DNA from: JBOGFC01 sp050742155 | GTDB lineage: Bacteria; Actinomycetota; Acidimicrobiia; Spongiisociales; JALYHC01 | Direction: 5' to 3' | DNA: 8,842 bases | Assembly (NCBI GenBank): GCA_050742155.1 | Contig: JBOGFC010000123.1 | Location: 1 to 8,842 of the forward strand | Part shown: piece after piece, positions 6,530 to 8,842 of the stretch | Numbering within the stretch: the stretch's first letter is position 1 | Layout: every line of letters starts with the position of its first letter | Position numbers and translations under genes: made by a program | Notes under the pieces: generated by a model | Seen by the model: only the letters and a program-made list of their open reading frames with translations | What the model was told of the DNA's origin: nothing | Database searches by the model: none

Positions 6530-7327
6530 CTACCCGGTGGGGTCGTCGAGGACGGATCGGGGAAGCAGGTCCCCGGCCAGCTCCTCGCGGTTCGGGGAGC
6601 TGAAGCGAATCGATGTCCAGCCCCAGGCGTAGCCCTCTTGGGAGACCGCCACCGGGATCCCCCAGGGACGCAGGCAGCGAGCACTCTCACCGCCCGGCCC
6701 CCGCAGGGCTAGCGTGACCACTCCTTGGGCGTGCTCTGCCTGCTCGTGCCATATCGAGGAGGTGACCGGCTGCCCTTGCTCCGACGCCTCCTGCAGCCGC
6801 CGACAGACCTCCAGGGGAACCTCAGAGCCGACCGGAGCCCCCTGGAAGAGGGTGGCGCCGAACCGGACGAAGTGCCGGCCGGCCCAGGTGAGCTCCATGG
6901 TGTCATCGAGGTCGAAGCCCGTATCCTCCGAGTAGGTGATGGACCAACGGCCCTCCCCTCCCCACGCCAGCCGGACATAGCAGGTCGGGGTGTTGAGCGA
7001 GGCGCACGGCCCAGCCGGGACGCGCTGGGCGGCCGGGTCGTTGCGCCGAGTCCACTGGGGCCATCCGGTCACCTCCCAAACCAGAACGAACTCCGGCCAC
7101 GGCGAGAAGGCCGGGGGAGGCTGCTGGGCCCGCTCCACGGGTGGGGAAGGTGGCGGAGCTGGAGGGAGCCTGCTGGAGGGAGACTCGAGGCCGGCGAAGA
7201 CCAAGCCGGTGGCGCCCACGACGGCCAGCAGGACCAGGAGGGGCACACGCCCCGGCCGTCCCGCGGAAGGCTCACGCCCCACCCGCAGCCGGTTCCCACC
7301 CGTTGAAGGGGTGTCAGAACGCAACAC
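6530..7327 (-). CDS. Membrane-anchored extracytoplasmic protein of unknown function
   Basis: I do not recognise this 265-residue protein. A basic cytoplasmic tail (1-28) leads to one hydrophobic segment (about 28-46, VPLLVLLAVVGATGLVFAGL), then a Pro-rich tether (50-73, including PPAPPPSPP). A Trp-rich globular domain follows (about 75-265). The domain has four Cys (108, 116, 175, 218) that could form two disulfides if exported. The topology suggests N-inside, C-outside; there is no lipobox. The start is GTG at 7327 with GAGG a few bases upstream; TTG at 7324 in the same frame is an equally plausible alternative. It follows the CvpA-CAP gene by 46 bases on the same strand, so co-transcription is likely. 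Its stop lies 3 bases from the livF stop. Composition matches its neighbours. Confidence 0.75.
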   Translation of the reverse strand: MLRSDTPSTGGNRLRVGREPSAGRPGRVPLLVLLAVVGATGLVFAGLESPSSRLPPAPPPSPPVERAQQPPPAFSPWPEFVLVWEVTGWPQWTRRNDPAAQRVPAGPCASLNTPTCYVRLAWGGEGRWSITYSEDTGFDLDDTMELTWAGRHFVRFGATLFQGAPVGSEVPLEVCRRLQEASEQGQPVTSSIWHEQAEHAQGVVTLALRGPGGESARCLRPWGIPVAVSQEGYAWGWTSIRFSSPNREELAGDLLPRSVLDDPTG

Positions 7328-7342
7328 AGCCTCAGACTAAGC

Positions 7343-7357
7343 GCCGCGCCGTGCGGC
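7343..7357 (-). other. Small G/C hairpin in the 46-base gap between the CvpA-CAP and hypothetical genes
   Basis: GCCGC (7343-7347) pairs with GCGGC (7353-7357) around a 5-base loop. No T tract follows on the minus strand, so it is at most a weak pause or processing site and probably does not separate the two genes transcriptionally. Confidence 0.25.
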
Positions 7358-7373
7358 CATGTGAAACGAGACC

Positions 7374-8339
7374 TCACCCGGTGAACACCTGCACCACCAT
7401 CAGCCCCAGCGGTCCCGAGACCACCCCGATGCCCACCCGGCGGAACTCGGGGCGGAGGATGTTCTCGCGGTGGCCCGGGCTCTCCATCAAGCCCTCGTGG
7501 ACGGCGGCCGGGGTGGCCGCCATGGCCAGGTTTTCCCCGGTGAGGGCGTACGGGATCCCGGCCGCCTCCACCCGGTCGGCCGGGCCGCCGGTGACCGGCG
7601 AGTGGTGGGCGAAGTAGCCCATCGTGTACATCTCCCAGGCGTGGCCCTCCCCCACCTTGGCCAGGGCGTCCGACCAGGCCAGCGGCTCCAGCCCGGCCTC
7701 CAGCCGGGCCTGGTTGAGGAGCTCGAAGATCTCGGCCCCGGCCGGCGCGTCGACCGCCAGGTCGGCGGGATCGGCGGCCGGGAAGTTGATCGCCTGATCC
7801 TCTTCCAGGATGACCCGCGGTCCCCCGATGACCCGGCGCAGGTTGAGGAGCGCCTCCACGATCCGGTCCCCGGCCAGGGTCTGGAAGAGCCGCCGGCTAG
7901 GCGACTCCGGCTCGGTGAGGGTGCGGGCCACCACCGAGCCCTCCACCTGCTGGGCCAGGGCGGGCACCGGCAGGACCACCAACAGCGAGAGCACGATCGT
8001 GGCCAGGAAAACGCCCCAGGTGAGGGCCAGGCCGGCCCCTCCCAGCCGGTTGGGCATGTTGAGGCCGGGCAGGCTCACCACCCTCTGGAGGTAGTGGGCG
8101 GCCACTCCGGCCACCAGACCCACCAGCAGGAAGATCACCAGGCCGCCGGCCAGACGGGAGGCCTCCGGGGAGAGCCCGGTGAGCTCACCGATCAGGGTGC
8201 CGGTCGAGGACCCCAACCGAAAGGCCAGGATGATGCCGGCCACCAGGCCGGCCAGATCGAAGGCCTCCCGCACCAGGCCGCGCAGCCATCCCCGCACCAA
8301 CAGGCTGGCGAAGAACAGCCCCAGGAGGAAATCGATCAC
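7374..8339 (-). CDS. CvpA-family membrane domain fused to a CAP (SCP/YkwD-like) extracytoplasmic domain
   Basis: This protein has 321 residues. Residues 1-125 resemble CvpA/colicin V production proteins: four hydrophobic segments (about 3-15, 28-42, 63-82 and 102-125) with RGWLRGLVREAFDLAGLVAG (16-35) as the typical first-helix region. Residues 130-200 form a linker. Residues 203-321 are a bacterial CAP domain: LLNQARLEAGLEPLAW, GYFAHHSP (His245/His246), GENLAM (Glu269), SPGHRENIL (His290), and a closing VVQVFTG. The CAP cavity His and Glu residues are present. The layout recalls MarP of mycobacteria, where a CvpA-like anchor carries an extracytoplasmic serine protease, but here the cargo is CAP. 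Its biochemical role is unknown. It starts at GTG 8339, overlapping the NIL gene stop by 4 bases with no Shine-Dalgarno sequence of its own, so translation is probably coupled. Confidence 0.9.
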   Translation of the reverse strand: MIDFLLGLFFASLLVRGWLRGLVREAFDLAGLVAGIILAFRLGSSTGTLIGELTGLSPEASRLAGGLVIFLLVGLVAGVAAHYLQRVVSLPGLNMPNRLGGAGLALTWGVFLATIVLSLLVVLPVPALAQQVEGSVVARTLTEPESPSRRLFQTLAGDRIVEALLNLRRVIGGPRVILEEDQAINFPAADPADLAVDAPAGAEIFELLNQARLEAGLEPLAWSDALAKVGEGHAWEMYTMGYFAHHSPVTGGPADRVEAAGIPYALTGENLAMAATPAAVHEGLMESPGHRENILRPEFRRVGIGVVSGPLGLMVVQVFTG

Positions 8340-8587
8340 GGCTCGGGTGCTTCGACGTCCTCCGCCCGCTCGATCACATCCACCTCGATGCTCTGCTCCT
8401 CCATCCAGGAGAGCGCCTTCTCGATCTCCTCCCGCCGGCCGTTCAGGTCGAGGATCACCCAGCCGACCCCCTCCTCCACGTTGGCCCGGCGGATTGAGGG
8501 CACCACCTCGAACTCCTTCCCCATCCGGTAGATGATGGGCTCCGAGACGAGCGACTCGGGAAAGGTGAGGTGGACGCGGATCCTCAT
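8336..8587 (-). CDS. Stand-alone NIL-domain protein
   Basis: This 83-residue protein consists almost entirely of one NIL domain (about 1-73). It begins MRIRVHLTFPESLVSEPIIY and has PSIRRANVEEGVGWVILDL (30-48) and REEIEKALSWMEEQSIEVDV (52-71). NIL domains are small ACT-like ferredoxin folds best known as the C-terminal methionine-sensing part of the ABC ATPase MetN. They also occur alone or with ferredoxin modules in sulfur-related proteins. No Cys or Fe-S motif is present here. The ATG at 8587 is preceded by GAGGGAG (complement of 8595-8601) at a 7-base spacing, and that site lies in the edge of the repeat array. It overlaps the CvpA-CAP start by 4 bases. Function is inferred only as small-molecule sensing or protein interaction. 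Confidence 0.88.
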   Translation of the reverse strand: MRIRVHLTFPESLVSEPIIYRMGKEFEVVPSIRRANVEEGVGWVILDLNGRREEIEKALSWMEEQSIEVDVIERAEDVEAPEP

Positions 8588-8842
8588 GCCCCTACTCCCT
8601 CTTTGGGGGGTCCGGCGGCAGTGAAGACCAACTCGGTACCGGAAGGTTCGGGGCCATGACCCCCCAAACCCCCCTCTCCCTTCTTGGGGGGTCCGGCGGC
8701 AGTGGAGGCCAACTCGCTACCAGAAGGTTCCGGGCCGCCATGACCCCCCAAACCCCCCTCTCCCATCTTGGGGGGGCCGGCGGCACCTGCTGACTGTGCC
8801 ACCTGCAGGTTCGGGGCCGCCTCGCCCCCCAAACCCCCCGGC
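8584..8842 (-). CDS. Possible C-terminal end of an upstream gene running through the repeat array (doubtful)
   Basis: The minus-strand frame is open from the right edge to a TGA at 8586-8584, which overlaps the NIL start as ATGA. It would encode a repetitive tail containing GPPKKGEGGLGGHG-like units of 27-28 residues. The repeat periods (81 and 84 bases) are multiples of three. In favour of coding are the 4-nt overlap, shared with the next junction, and the frame-preserving periods. Against it, another minus-strand frame across most of the array is also open, so openness means little in such G/C-rich sequence. No start is visible in the window apart from an internal TTG at 8832. Confidence 0.3.
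   Translation of the reverse strand, partial: PGGLGGEAAPNLQVAQSAGAAGPPKMGEGGLGGHGGPEPSGSELASTAAGPPKKGEGGLGGHGPEPSGTELVFTAAGPPKEGVGA
8595..8842 (+). repeat. Three tandem copies of an 81-84 bp G/C-rich repeat with palindromic core
   Basis: Copies start near 8595, 8674 and 8758; the third runs to the window edge. Each has a CTCTCCC-(T/A)TCTT-like tract, six or seven G, CCGGCGGC, a variable middle, then GCCCCCCAAACCCCC or GACCCCCCAAACCCCC. The first two copies are close (middle AGTG(A/G)AG(A/G)CCAACTCG followed by TACC and GAAGGTTC). The third has a different middle but the same ends. Between copies, ACCCCCC pairs with the following GGGGGGT around an 11-base loop. GGCGGC and GCCGCC at the flanks of the middle could also pair in copies 2 and 3. 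This is not a CRISPR array: the conserved part is long, there are no distinct spacers, and the units abut. Confidence 0.85.

Noticed and set aside
7470..8531. Plus-strand 353-codon frame across the CvpA-CAP and NIL genes
   Set aside because: It is a Gln/His/Gly-rich antisense shadow; the minus-strand genes carry clear domains.
8595..8842. Possible CRISPR array
   Set aside because: There are only three abutting units of 79-85 bases with the middle largely conserved between two of them, no discrete spacers, and no cas genes.

Overview
The window is GC-rich (about two thirds G+C), with GTG/TTG starts, 4-nt start/stop overlaps and an acidic Pro/Thr-rich lipoprotein linker. This suggests a high-GC actinobacterium, possibly an uncultured Acidimicrobiia-like lineage. 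The taxon is inferred from style and family resemblance, not from a marker gene.

Layout. (1) Positions 489 to 1 (minus) hold the start of an unrecognised protein that leaves the window on the left. Its visible end runs through a G/C-homopolymer palindrome. (2) Positions 585-6526 (plus) form a complete five-gene branched-chain amino acid type (HAAT family) ABC importer. It has a substrate-binding lipoprotein, two LivH/LivM permeases and two LivG/LivF ATPases, probably transcribed from a promoter near 495-523. A strong hairpin separates the binding-protein gene from the permease genes. (3) Positions 8587 to 6530 (minus) form a convergent cluster: a stand-alone NIL-domain protein, a CvpA-CAP membrane fusion protein coupled to it by a 4-nt overlap, and a membrane-anchored protein of unknown function. 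(4) Positions 8595-8842 hold about three copies of an 81-84 bp G/C-rich repeat. Its palindromic core resembles, in opposite orientation, the element at the left edge.

The most notable observation is that the substrate-binding protein appears circularly permuted. After the signal peptide and linker comes the segment that ends the chain in LivJ/LivK-type proteins. A linker follows, then the canonical N-terminal lobe, and the protein stops just where the moved segment would normally begin. The two halves are complementary and together make one complete type I periplasmic-binding fold. The other four liv genes look intact, so the permuted protein may be functional. The second architectural curiosity is the CvpA-CAP fusion in an operon with a solitary NIL domain.
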